Shown here: in pieces, positions 22,241-32,971 of the stretch
How the letters are laid out: each line of letters begins with the position of its first letter
Numbering within the stretch: position 1 is the first letter of the stretch
Assembly: GCA_038496675.1 (NCBI GenBank)
Contig: CM076651.1
Coordinates: forward strand, 21,952,847 to 22,016,846
Length of the DNA: 64,000 nucleotides
Source: Rachycentron canadum
Taxonomy: Eukaryota; Chordata; Actinopteri; Carangiformes; Rachycentridae
Reading direction: 5' to 3'
Notes under the pieces: generated by a model
Told to the model about the DNA's origin: nothing
The model's database searches: none
What the model saw: the letters and a program-made list of their open reading frames with translations, nothing else
Program-made: the position numbers and the translations under genes

Positions 22241-25200
22241 CTGACCAAATTTGGAATGGCTGCAATTAACCTGCTAGGAGGAGCAGATCAAAATGTTAAA
22301 CACGACATACTGGACGCTTTGAGTGTCAGAGAATATAAGCATATAGATGTGTTCTGGCCGGGATCCTTATCAAACTGTGCTGAGACCGTCTGTGTCTACA
22401 GGTGCCATTGCTTTCCGGTTACTGCTTATCACTTCTGGTTTTGTTATGCTGCTTCTCTCAACTTACCTATACCTGGTTAATTTAGCCATTTCTCATTGAT
22501 ACTTTGACTAGCTAACTGTTTCTAACTTATTCAACACAAGCGGCCACAGTTGTGTTTTTCTTTAGCGACTCTCGCCAATTCTTGCTGTTTACACGCTGAT
22601 CAGATCTGCTATCTTATCTCATCTTAGTAATTAGCCAAGGCTTCTTTCTCTCCTTCAACCTTTCCTGCTCCTTGTGCTCAATGCTCAGTTATTCCTCTGC
22701 CTCATTTAATAAAAACCGAATTCCGAGTTTCGAGTTTTTATCTGAGTTAGTGCTCAGTACAGATACAGTCATTATTTATGTAGATGTTGCCAGTGACAGC
22801 CTTAGTTACACATTTAGTTCATTATTGGACTCAATTGGCAAGGCAAGGCAATTTTATTTGTATAGCCCATTTTTACAAACAGTTTGTCTCAAAGGGCTTT
22901 ACATAGCATCATAACAACATCCTCTGCCCTTAGACCCTCACATCGACTGAGGAAAAACTCAAAACAAAAACCCTTTTAACAGGGGAAAAAAAGAGAAACC
23001 TCATGGTGAGCAACAGAGGAGGGATCCCTCACCCAGGACGGGCAGACGTGCAATAGATGTTGTATTTGGCTTTTCTCAACATGTAAATGAACCCACTCAC
23101 TGTTTTAATCACACCCTCGATCTTGTTCCAACACATGGCATAGAAACTGAACATCTAATAATATTTCCTCAAAACCCTCTTTTGTCTGTTTTTTTTAATA
23201 ACGTTTGAGTTTACAACAATGGACCACACAACTACAGTAGGTGTCTATCTGATGATGCTGTAGCCAAATTTAAGGAGAAAATTCCATCGTTATTTACTCC
23301 AATGCCATGTGTAAATACAATGGAGGATAGCTACCATATCCTCACCCCTACAGAGGTTAATGACATTGTGGATAGTGCTACTGCCTCATTGTGTACAACG
23401 CTCAATACTGTTGCCCCTCTGAAAAACAAGGTAGTGAATCAGAGTAGGCTACCTCCATGGTATAATTGCCAAATTCAGGCTTTAAAGCAGACTTCTCGAA
23501 AACTTGAAAGGAAATGGCATTCCACCATGATAGCAGAATTTCTCCTAGTCTGGAAAGAAAGTTTATTACATACAAGAAGGCCCTCCATAATGCCAGAAAC
23601 CCCTACTTCTCATCATTAAGAGAAGAATATAATTACAACTTCAGGTTTCTTTTCAGTACTGTAGCCAGGCTGACAGAGACATTCAGCTCTAGTGAACCAA
23701 CTATTCCTTTAACTCTCAGTAGCCATGACTTTGAGTTTCTTCACAAATAAAATTGCAATTATTAGAGGAAAAACCTCCTGCCCACAACTGGCAATGATCT
23801 ACTGTCCAATACAGTAACTGCAATCAACTGCAACACCTGTTCTGCATTTGGACTCTTTTTCACCTTTAAATCTCTTAGCTCTTAGCTTCCATAGTGTCAT
23901 CATCAAAATCATAAACTTGTCTTTTGGACTCCATACCAGGCTGTCTAAAGATGTTTAAGGACATTTTACCATTAATTAGCACTCCTATTTTACTTCTGAT
24001 CAATTTGTCTTTGTCAATAGGCTATGTACTGCAGACTTGAAACCTTTTTTGCAGGAATTAAACATTTACTTAAAAAAAACCCTACCCTTGCACCAGATAT
24101 TTTAGCCAATAATAGACCCATATCTAATCTCCCTTTCATTTCTAAAATCCTTGAAAAAGGTGTTGCAAACCAATTATGTGATCATCTGCATAGGAATGTT
24201 TTTTTTTTTTTGTTCTTTGTTCCTCAGGACTCACAAGTCTCTAGGACAGCCTTCTTCCACCTGCGCAATATTATGAAAATTAGAAACATCCTGTTTCAAA
24301 AGGATGCGGAAAAACTAGTCCATGCATTTGCTACCTCCAGACTGCACTACAGTAATTCACTATTATTAGGAGGTCCCAAAAACTCAAGTGAAAAGCCTTC
24401 AGTTAATTCAAAATACTGCTGCACGAGTACTGACATGAACTAGAAAAAGACCAGCGTTAGCTTCTCTACACTGGCTCCTGGTAAAATTCAGAATAGAATT
24501 TAAAATCCTTCTTACATACAAAGCCCTTAATGACCAAGCTCCATTGTATCTTAAAGAGCTCATAGTTCCCTATCATCCTAGTAGACCACTTTGCCTGCTA
24601 AATGGAGGTTTACTCGTGGTTCCAAGGCTCCTCTTCTCTGAAATCAGCTCCCAGTGTTGGCCCAGAAGGCAGACACCCTCTCTACATTTAAGATTAGGCT
24701 TCAAACTATCTTCTTTGACAAAGCTTAGTTAGGGCTAAGATCAGGTGACCCCGAACCATCCCTTAGATATGCTGCTGTAGGCCTAGACTGCTGGGGGATA
24801 CTCTGAGGACCTCTCTCTCTCTCTTTGCCCCTCTCTTTCTGCCTGTCCCTTCCCCCCTTCTCCTTCCCTTTCTTTTTCATGCAATTATATCACACTACTT
24901 CATATCATTAACTTTGTTATCCCTGTAATTTGTGCTTTTCCCTTCTGTCCTCTCTCTCCCTGTCCTCATTCTACAGATACAGAATCACAGCTGCCCCCAT
25001 GTTCCTCAACACCTTCTGCTGCAATAATTATTTTTAATTTCAATATTAACACTACTATTATTGCGTCCTTTATTATTTAACTTAATGTTATTTACCATTC
25101 TTATTAGTATCACTCACTGCCATCATCATTAATTACCCTTTACATCTGTATACCATTGCGCTCTCTTTTCTCCTGCTCTCGTACACTCTCTCCCTCTCTC

Positions 25201-25385
25201 TCTCGCTGTTTCTTCCTCTCACTCAACCCAACCAGTTGGGGTTAGCCACTGTCACTAAGTGGCAAGGTCATGGTGGGATTTGTTGGGTCAATTTAAATAA
25301 TTCTCTAAGAGTTTGGTCTAGACCTGCTCTATATGTAAAGTGTCTTCAGGTAACTTTATGATTTGGTGCTACTTTAGGGAAAATA
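22241..25385 (+). mobile_element. LINE copy B (L2-like non-LTR retrotransposon), broken
   Basis: The 5' part (TTTGCTGACCAAATTTGGAA...) matches LINE copy A at 9372. It then carries remnants of the endonuclease/linker (23302-23750) and RT-flanking pieces (24024-24443, NNRPISNLPFISKILEKG), with most of the RT palm deleted. The C-terminal domain is at 24445-24732 and the 3' untranslated tail runs to about 25380. ORF2 is shattered by frameshifts and deletions. It lies in ephb2 intron 4, antisense to the gene, and its tail forms the outer part of the left inverted-repeat arm. Confidence 0.85.
22838..23066 (-). mobile_element. Nested antisense LINE tail inside LINE copy B
   Basis: Reads GGCAAGGCAAGGCAATTTTA on plus, which is the reverse complement of the 3' end of LINE copy C (57610-57840, including the TTGCC tail). 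It is a severely 5'-truncated insertion. Flanks CAATTGGC and TATTTGGC suggest a short target-site duplication around TTGGC. LINE B sequence resumes directly afterwards (CTTTTCTCAACATGTAAATG). Confidence 0.88.
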
Positions 25386-26112
25386 AGTATTGAACGTGTC
25401 AACATTTTTCTTAGTAAATATATTTCTATATTTTCTATATTTTATTGAATATATATTATATGTATACAGTCAAGCCCGAAATTATTCATACCCCCGACAA
25501 ATTTTGACTTAGTTATTTTTACTCAACCAGCACGTTTTTTCTTGATAATAAAACAATGTGCAAGAGGCATCATTGTGGAATTTCATACCCTAAACTGTCA
25601 CAGTCTCTGGAAAAAATCCAAAGTTCTATACCATTTCAAATAGTCCAAGCTGTTCTAAAGCATCCTAATTACCCTGATTTATTGGGAACAGCTGTTTTAA
25701 TCAACTCAACAGGTGAAAAACAGCAGCTCTCTGCAGTTGGTCAGCCATGGCTAAGACAAAGGAGCTCACTGAGGACCTACGGCTGTGCATTGTGGCTGCT
25801 CACAAGTCAGGAAAGGGCTATAAGGCCATATCTAAATGTTTTCAAGTTGCAGTGGCTACAGCGCAAAGTATTAAAAAATACAAGATGTTCCGCACTGTGG
25901 AAAATCTCAGAGGATGTGGTCGGAAGCCAAAAGTGACACCTGTGCTGGCCGGGATGATGGTGAGAGAGGTGAAAAAGAAGGATCCAAGGATCACTACCAA
26001 GGCCCTCCTGGTGAATCTTGGCTCTGCTGGTGGCAATGTCTCAAGGCAGACAGTCCAACAGACACTGCACACCGCTAGGTTCCACGGACGCAGACCAACG
26101 AGAATGCCACTT
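24830..26112 (+). repeat. Left arm of a long inverted repeat (LINE 3' tail + Tc1 5' half)
   Basis: Reading plus, this arm runs from the 3' untranslated tail of LINE copy B, through a short transposon-terminus-like stretch (about 25375-25440), into the 5' half of a Tc1 element, ending at ACGAGAATGCCACTT. The reverse complement of 28617-29930 matches it almost base for base from about 25040 inward, with a few substitutions and small indels, and more loosely at the outer end. Because both copies share the same LINE/Tc1 junction they are a duplication, not two independent insertions. The pair brackets inverted ephb2 exon 4. Confidence 0.93.
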
Positions 26113-26880
26113 CTCCAGATAAGGCCTGCTTTTGCAAATGCTCATCTGGACAAAGAAGACTTCTGGTCTTCTGTTTTGTGTGTGTGTGTCTGTCCTGAGA
26201 ACACCATTGTCAAACATGGTGGTGGGAACCTAATGCTCTGGGGGTGTTTTTCAGCCAATGGAACAGGGAACTTAATCTCAGTAAATGGCACCATGAGAAA
26301 AGAGCAATACATCAAGGTTCTCAACAACATCAAGCAGTCTGCAGGAAAAACTTGGCCTTGGGCACCAGTGGACATTTCAGCATGACAACGACCCAAAGCG
26401 CACAGCAAAAGTGGTGAAGAAATGGTTAGCAGACAAAAACACTAACACTTTGCAGTGGCCCAGCCAGAGTTCTGACTTGAATCTAATTGAGAATCTGTGG
26501 AGGGAGCTAAAGATCAGGGTGATGGCAAGGAGACCTTCCAACCTGAAAGAGTTGGAGTTCATCACTAAAAATGAATGGGCAAAAATACCACTGGAGACAT
26601 GCAAAAAGCTGGTTTAGCAATTATAGGAAGTGTAATAGCCAATAAAGGCTTTTCTATTGATTTATTGAGAAGGGTATGAATATTTTTGGACATGCCACTT
26701 TGTTCAAATGTAATTAAAAACTGAGAAATATATATATATATTTTTTTTCTACAATGATGTCTCTTGTACATTGTCTTATCTTCTGGGAGATGCCTGTGTC
26801 ATTTCCAATCAAGAAAAAACTTGGTTGACTAAAAGTGACTTTAAGTCAAAATTTGCCTGGGGTATGAATAATTTCGTGTG
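25467..26880 (+). mobile_element. Tc1-like transposon, complete length but inactive
   Basis: Starts CAGTCAAGCCCGAAATTATT after a TA and ends near the complement of that motif at about 26880. Terminal inverted repeats are about 200 bp and share the TTTTGACTTA and TTTTTTCTTGAT blocks. Transposase coding starts at 25747 (MAKTKELTEDLRLCIVAAHK) with the paired-like helix-turn-helix and the GRKPKVTP linker. The catalytic half is damaged. An internal deletion replaced by a GT-rich run near 26170 removes the segment holding the first catalytic Asp. A frameshift near 26370 separates the DNDPK and PDLN-type (SSDLNLIENLW) segments from the start. Confidence 0.92.
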
Positions 26881-27119
26881 TGTGATTTGGTGGAAAATGT
26901 TGCAGTGAAAACCTAGTATTTCAGAATGAGACTAATGGAAACACTCACACAGAACCAGCTAATAGTCAATATCACATGTGGGCACAAAGGAGTGACTTGA
27001 TGATTTATTTTGATTTGATTTATTATACTTCTCTGCATGAGCACTATAATCCTAAAAAATAATCCTGACTTTTCTGTTTTCTCTCTGTATCATGTCCCTG
27101 CCCTATATTTCCCTTGCAG

Positions 27120-27275
27120 CTTGTGTATCAGGTTTCTTTAAGGTTGCACAGGGAGACCACAAATGTCTGCAGTGCCCTATTAACAGTCGAACCACAAGTG
27201 ATGGAGCAACTAATTGTGTCTGTCGCAACAACTACTACCGCACTGACTCCGACCCTCCACAGATGCCCTGCACCA
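27120..27275 (+). CDS. ephb2: ephb2 exon 4 (EGF-like/Cys-rich), INVERTED relative to the gene
   Basis: A 156-bp exon read on the plus strand, with acceptor CCCTTGCAG|CTTGTG and donor CACCA|GTACGT. It encodes ACVSGFFKVAQGDHKCLQC, then PINSRTTSDGATNCVCRNN and YYRTDSDPPQMPCT, which is the EphB2 exon 4 sequence. Phases fit perfectly: exon 3 ends in one base (G) that makes Ala with CT, and exon 4 ends in A that makes Thr with the CT opening exon 5. The exon and its splice sites are undamaged, and the length equals the usual 156 bp. Because it lies on the opposite strand it cannot be spliced into the ephb2 pre-mRNA as assembled. It sits in the spacer (26113-28616) of a long inverted repeat. Either a real inversion or an assembly orientation error is possible. 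Confidence 0.96.
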
Positions 27276-27469
27276 GTACGTATATCAATATGGCAATACG
27301 TAATGTTCTTACATCTTGTACATCAATTTGCTGTGGAATTGTTCCCTTTCATCCAAGCACCGAGTTCACAGTATTATGAAGCCAATAGAACTACCTAAGA
27401 TGCAAGGCACTTCAGTGACAAGCGGAGCACACTGTTTGTATTGTTCAAAAGTGACAATTATATATACAT

Positions 27470-28200
27470 TTTTTTTTAGGGCCCAAGCACTGAGGGTGTA
27501 CAGACACAACTGACACTGTGTTGTTTCTTAAAAGGGCATGAGCACTAGCGAGGACCCTATTGAAACTGTATTGTTTCTTTTCATTGATCTTCTTCACAGT
27601 CACAGCGGAGAACAGAAATAGCTCTTGAGTGACATCATTTGATTTACATGACATTTTCATTAACTAAAACTAACATACAGACACAATGTATGTCATTGTT
27701 TTGTGGTCCCTGGCTCCACCTGGTGGACACAATTAAGAATGCAACTATAAATGCAGTATGTGACGTCTGCCACCACACAGTCTGTTAACCAGCCTAGAGT
27801 TGCGAAGGTCTGTTGTGAACGCTGCTTGCAGCTTTACTGGGACCCGTACTCTATTGCTGTTGTTTCTTCTAATTATTATTATTGTCAATAAAAGGGCTTT
27901 TTGTGGCCAATCCCATGTTCAAAAAGGCATGAAATTTTGCACATGTGGCAGGCCTGGCAAAAATTTACATATTGTATGGGTCCAGACATGGGTGAGGTAT
28001 AAAATGGTTCGATACAGCCCCCTTGAAAGTTTCAAAGGTGCCTTTCCTTACCCCATTGCTTTCACCAACTTGCATGGAAAATGGTAGGCTCCTAGAACAT
28101 ACCAAAACTTATTTAAAAGTCTCTTGCACCCATAGTCTAAACCCAATAGGAAGTCTGCCATTTTGAATTCAATTTTGGCACAGTTTTTGCAATTTGAGGC
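27470..28200 (+). repeat. Interspersed repeat (GGGCCCAAGCAC family)
   Basis: Begins TTTTTTAGGGCCCAAGCAC and contains GAGGACCCTATTG and the downstream block TGAAATTTTGCACATGT. This is a pattern I recognise as a widespread, poorly classified teleost repeat. A related decayed piece may lie at 30490-30800. No coding sequence. Confidence 0.5.
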
Positions 28201-28204
28201 TCTG

Positions 28205-28616
28205 GTCAGTCTTGTCTTAAAAAAAAAAAAATCATCAAATCATAACAAAGTTACCTCAAGGTACTTTACATATTGAGCAGGTCTAGACCAAACTCTTTAT
28301 AAAGTTACAACACCCAACAAATCCCACCAGGAGCAAACACTTGGCAACAGCGGCAAGGAAAAACGCCCTTTTAAGAGGCAGAAACCTTGGGCAGAATCAG
28401 GCGCGGGGTGGGTGGCCATCTGCCTCGACTGAGAGAGAGCAATAGGAGAAGGAGAGAGAGCGACAGAGAGCAGGAAGAACATAGAACATAATATAATACA
28501 AGCAAAACATAGAGATGTAAAGATTATTAATGGTGATTGCAATGGCTGATACTAATAATAATAGTACATTAGTAAATAACATCTGTAAGGTAAAATAGAG
28601 GAAGTAATAATAGTAA
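28205..28616 (-). mobile_element. LINE 3' tail fragment (L2-like, B-type tail)
   Basis: Reverse complement contains the block with CCTTTTAAGAGGCAG complement, the GGGATTTGTTGGGTG and GTTTGGTCTAGACCTGCTC motifs also found at 25260-25370 and 29360-29470. It is the same untranslated LINE tail, diverged from the arm copies, and abuts the truncated Tc1 exactly at 28616/28617. Confidence 0.75.
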
Positions 28617-29267
28617 AAGTGGCATCCTCGTTGGTCTGCGTCCGTGGAACCTAGCAGTGTGCAGTGTCTGTTGGACTGTCTGCCTTGAGACGTTGCCACC
28701 AGCAGAGCCCAGATTCACCAGGAGGGCCTTGGTAGTGATCCTTGGATCCTTCTTTTTCACCTCTCACTATCATCCTGGCCAGCACAGGTGTCACTTTTGG
28801 CTTCCGACCACATCCTCTGAGATTTTCCACAGTGCGGAACGTCTTGTATTTTTTAATACTTTGCGCTGTAGCCACTGCAACTTGAAAACATTTAGATATG
28901 GCCTTATAGCCCTTTCCTGACTTGTGAGCAGCCACAATGCACAGCCGCAGGTCCTCAGTGAGCTCCTTTGTCTTAACCATGGCTGTCCACAAACCAACTG
29001 CAGAGAGCTGCTGTTTTTCACCTGTTGAGTTGATTAAAACAGCTGTTCCCAATGAATCAGGGTAAGTAGGATGCTTTAGAACAGCTTGGACTATTTGAAA
29101 TGATATAGAACTTTGGATTTTTTCCAGAGACTGTGACAGTTTAGGGTATGAAATTCCACAATGATGCCTCTTGCACATTGTTTTATTATCAAGAAAAAAC
29201 GTGCTGGTTGAGTAAAAATAACTAAGTCAAAATTTGTCGGGGGTATGAATAATTTCGGGCTTGACTG
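28617..29267 (-). mobile_element. Tc1-like transposon 5' half (truncated)
   Basis: Terminal repeat at 29267 reading leftward, then transposase N-terminus (start at 28981, MVKTKELTEDLRLCIVAAHK). It is cut off in the region corresponding to HGRRPTRMPL. Nearly identical to 25467-26112 in reverse complement, with a 6-bp difference before the start codon (the right copy has TTGTGGA-type extra bases). Confidence 0.9.
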
Positions 29268-29930
29268 TATACATATAATATATATTCAATAAAATATAGA
29301 AAATATAGAAATATATTTACTAAGAAAAATGTTGACACGTTCAATACTTATTTTCCCTAAAGTAGCACCAAATCATAAAGTTACCTGAAGACAATTTACA
29401 TATAGAGCAGGTCTAGACCAAACTCTTAGAGAATTATTTAAATTGACCCAACAAATCCCACCATGACCTTGCCACTTAGTGACAGTGGCTAACCCCAACC
29501 GGTTGGGTTGAGTGAGAGGAAGAAACAGCGAGAGAGAGAGGGAGAGAGTGTACGAGAGCAGGAGAAAAGAGAGCGCAATGGTATACAGATGTAAAGGGTA
29601 ATTAATGATGATGGCAGTGAGTGATACTAATAAGAATGCAAAATAAGTAAATAACATTAAGTTTAATAATAAAGGACGCAATAATAGTAGTGTTAGTATT
29701 GAAATTAAAAATAATAACTAATAATAATTATTGCAGCAGCATATGTTGAGCAGGAAAATGGGGCAGCTGTGATTCTGAAATGCAGAATGAGGACAGGAAG
29801 AGAGAGGACAGAAGGAAAAAGCACAAACTACAGGACTACAGGAGAGATAAGACACAAAGTTAATGACAATTAATGACACGTAGTAGTGTCATAAATGCAT
29901 GAGGGAGGGAGAGCAAGAGCAAGAGAGAGA
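28617..29930 (-). repeat. Right arm of the long inverted repeat
   Basis: Reverse-complement copy of the left arm. It has the Tc1 5' half at 28617-29267 (transposase N-terminal coding on the minus strand), then the same LINE 3' tail with its CT-rich segment, reading out to about 29930. The inner boundary at 28617 is abrupt: beyond it (leftward) lies a second, different copy of the LINE tail rather than the Tc1 3' half. The inner boundaries of the two arms correspond to the same Tc1 base, leaving a 2504-bp spacer (26113-28616). Confidence 0.93.
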
Positions 29931-30211
29931 CAAAGAGACCACAGTGCTTATGTCACAATAGTTCAGATTTCTGCATCTCATAAAGGCCAGTTGATTGAAT
30001 AGATATATACTGGGACTTAGTCAGATACTGTCAGTTCTGTTGTCCACAAGGTAATGTAAGGTAAGAATGTAGGGCAGAGTAGATTACTACAGATTACACA
30101 AAACAATACAAAAATATTTCTGGCATTTTTGTGGACTAAATAAAAATGGAATTGTTCAATATCTATGCCACATGTCAAAAGATTAGGGACATGATTACAA
30201 CATAATATACA

Positions 30212-30300
30212 CTTACTGGCCACTTTATTAGGTACACCTGTTCAACTGCTTGTTAGGGCAAATATCTAATCAGCCAATCACTGTGAGCTGTATAGATAAT
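30212..30300. repeat. DNA-transposon terminus-like repeat
   Basis: Sequence ACTGGCCACTTTATTAGGTA followed by CACCTGTTCAACTGCTTGTT and CAGCCAATCAC is a familiar fish repeat terminus. Only one end is seen. Confidence 0.6.
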
Positions 30301-31636
30301 TGATGAGTGGATGGACAATCAAAAAAGTCCTTCAGTTTTTGCCCCAGTGCTTACCCCAATCAAAGGTAGACATCTTTGGCATTTGGGGAATCCCCTAAAG
30401 GTCAAGTTCAACATTCTTTGGTAATACTCTTTATCACGACCTGAACATGTGTAGTAAGGTTTATGATTAGTAAGTCAAACAGTTAATAAGTCACGGTGGT
30501 GAGAGAGGCCACCATGATGGAATTTTAGCCAATTTCAATGGAATCTGGCTGATTCTCTCTAATGAACACACAAATTGGCGCATGTGCCTGTAATAGGGGT
30601 TCAAGCCTGAGGGGACTGGGGGCCATGCATGTAAGGCAGCGTGACACCCTGTTGTTTTCATTTTCAATTCTATATTGTTGAAAGTCATGCTGGAGAGATT
30701 ATGGGGTGCTTTTGGTAAGGTTGGTACAATATTAATTCCTGAAAAATTGGTGGCGATTGTTTAAAGTGGGCATGGCCTACTGTGAAAAAACATTGCACCT
30801 TTATGACTTCATAAATTCACAATAACCCAATCACCCTTGGTCCTAGAGAGATGGAATTTGTTCTAGTTATTCGCTGAATTGTGTAACATATGCCTCACTA
30901 CAACCCATGGTCAGTTCTGAAGTAACTTACTTCATATTCTTCAGAATAAGCAAGCCATTTTTCATCAATGTATCCATGAGCTTTAAATGCTACCAATACA
31001 AGTGGGCCCTGAGCTATTACAGAAAATCTACATTCCTAACACATTTCACCTTTAAAATGTCAATAATGCAAAACAAATCACCTGTACGCCCTACAGACCT
31101 CAATTCTTTAAAACACGTCTACACACTTGTAACAACTTTTACTCAGACTTACCACAACTGAAAGTCACTGAAATATATGTTATATCTATATATGAAGGAA
31201 ATCTTTAAATTACAATTACATACAGTCCTAAAAAGGGTAATTACAATTACTCCAACACATCATATATCCTAACTGTATCACTAACCCAATAAATAATTTA
31301 GATCTAAATACCAATATGATGAAAATTTTTTACTCTCCAAAATATGTTATCTAAATAAATTTCATCTAGACTTTAATGTATGTACAATAGTTATATTAGT
31401 TGCCTAAAATAAAGCACACAAACCCCTTCATCATAATTCTTCTAGCCATCTCATGTATAAAACCATATACTTTCTATACAGATTCTTAGAAACAAAAATG
31501 CTAAATGTGGTTGTATATACAATGTTGTCAATTGGCTCTCAATGCTGCCTTGCATGCAAGGCCATCAGGCTGCCTGGCCCCCCAGCCTTTGACCCTAATA
31601 ATAATAATAAAGATGGGTACAAAAAGAATAAGGAAT

Positions 31637-31820
31637 GGTTAGCACTGTTGCCTCACAGCAAAAAGGTTCTTGGTTCAAACCTCAGGCCTTTCTGTGGAGA
31701 TTGCATGTTCTCCCTATGCCTGCATGAGTTCCCTCTGAGTACGCTGGCTTTCTCCCATTGTCCAAAGACATGCACATTTAGGTTAATTGGTGACCCTAGA
31801 TTGCCCATAGCTGTGAATTT
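31637..31820 (+). repeat. Interspersed teleost repeat (GGTTAGCACTGTTGCCTCAC family)
   Basis: Contains GGTTAGCACTGTTGCCTCAC, CTTGGTTCAAACC, GCATGTTCTCCC, GTCCAAAGACATGCA and GTTAATTGGTGACCC in the fixed order of a very common teleost repeat. A second copy is at 44741-44925. No coding role. Confidence 0.75.
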
Positions 31821-32971
31821 ATAAAGTTTGGTGCAGTTAGGACTATTTACCTTGGGAGGAGATTCTGGGCTGGAGAAACGAATCAATATCACTTTCCTGT
31901 TTCTAAGAAACTATTGATACCAAATCTCCAACTGCTCTGTGCCCATGCACACAAGACTGTTCTTGTACTTTAGAGCTTTTGTAGTATGAGTTCGTATTGT
32001 GCATATACTTGGAAAAATTGTGCTGTACCTGATAGAAACTGAGATCTTCTGAAGTAAAGCATCTTTTCATACTTTCAGTATCTGTGGAAAAACTCCAAAT
32101 CTGAGCCAGCTACAACAGCCTGATAACCCAGTGTGCTGCTGGGCTGCTGAATTGTACTGATTTTGGTGACCTCCAAGTGTTTCATCACTGAATGGCACGC
32201 CATTCAGCGAGTCTTGTCAAGACAAGACAACAGAGGTCCAAATACTTCGCTGGATAAGTGAAACACTTGCCTTGCTAATGGTAACTAGTAGAAGTCAGAA
32301 GAAGAATCATCATTTACCTTTCTATGATTACATGTACATGTTATTACATGAACATGAATTTCACTGCAATGCACCTGTGCTGTAACAAGTTTTTAAGCAA
32401 GTTTAACTGCCCCTAGCGGCGAGCGGTGAGTTAGGCTTCCCTTGCTCATGAATCAGGCAGGTTTTGGTTCATGCAAACAGACCTTTTTACAATCATCAGA
32501 CGTCTGTTTAGCTTTCATCTTCTGTGGATTATCTGTATGTACATCCTTCATTTTGCCAGTGGCTTTAATTGGATTTCTGAGGTTTATATTTCACTGACTA
32601 TAAGAACAATGTATTGATTTTGCATTTGTGCTTTGTTATAGTTTCACATCTTCATATGTTATTAACCTCTGGACTACTATACTACGTCTCCAGAGTTGTG
32701 ATGTATTGAGGATGTTGACACTTGCTGTCGAAGAGACAGTACAGCACCCAATACTTGCTATCATTTATTATTGTGGTGGACCAAGAATCCTGTGTGCATA
32801 TTCCTTGACCGACGTGGCTAGTGAAAAGGACTCAATTATAGTTATCACTAAAATTTCACTTGATTGGTAAAAAAAAAAAAAAAAGGTACAATTCTGCTAT
32901 GACAACAAATTATGAGAATTAACCTTAAGTGCAGCAGTAATAGTAGTAGAGCAGCAGTGGCAGGCCCATAC

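Larger units (their letters stand above)
29940..32970. other. ephb2 intron 3, right part
   Basis: Apart from the repeats at 30212-30300, about 30490-30800 and 31637-31820, I see only AT-rich unique DNA, an ATA run at about 31598 and an A run at 32869-32884 near exon 3. No exon-like sequence. Confidence 0.6.

Noticed and set aside
25842..26072. Minus-strand frames opposite the Tc1 transposase
   Set aside because: Mirror frames of the transposase; no independent support.
27120..27275. Exon 4 as part of a second, plus-strand Eph gene
   Set aside because: No other Eph exon is on the plus strand, and its phases fit exons 3 and 5 of the minus-strand gene, which itself lacks an exon 4.
28297..28699. 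Open frames on the minus strand within the LINE tail
   Set aside because: They read through untranslated LINE tail and pyrimidine/purine-rich DNA; not coding.
32185..32235. Two adjacent mini-palindromes (CTGAATGGC/GCCATTCAG and GTCTTGTC/GACAAGAC)
   Set aside because: Arms of 8-9 bp; compatible with chance.
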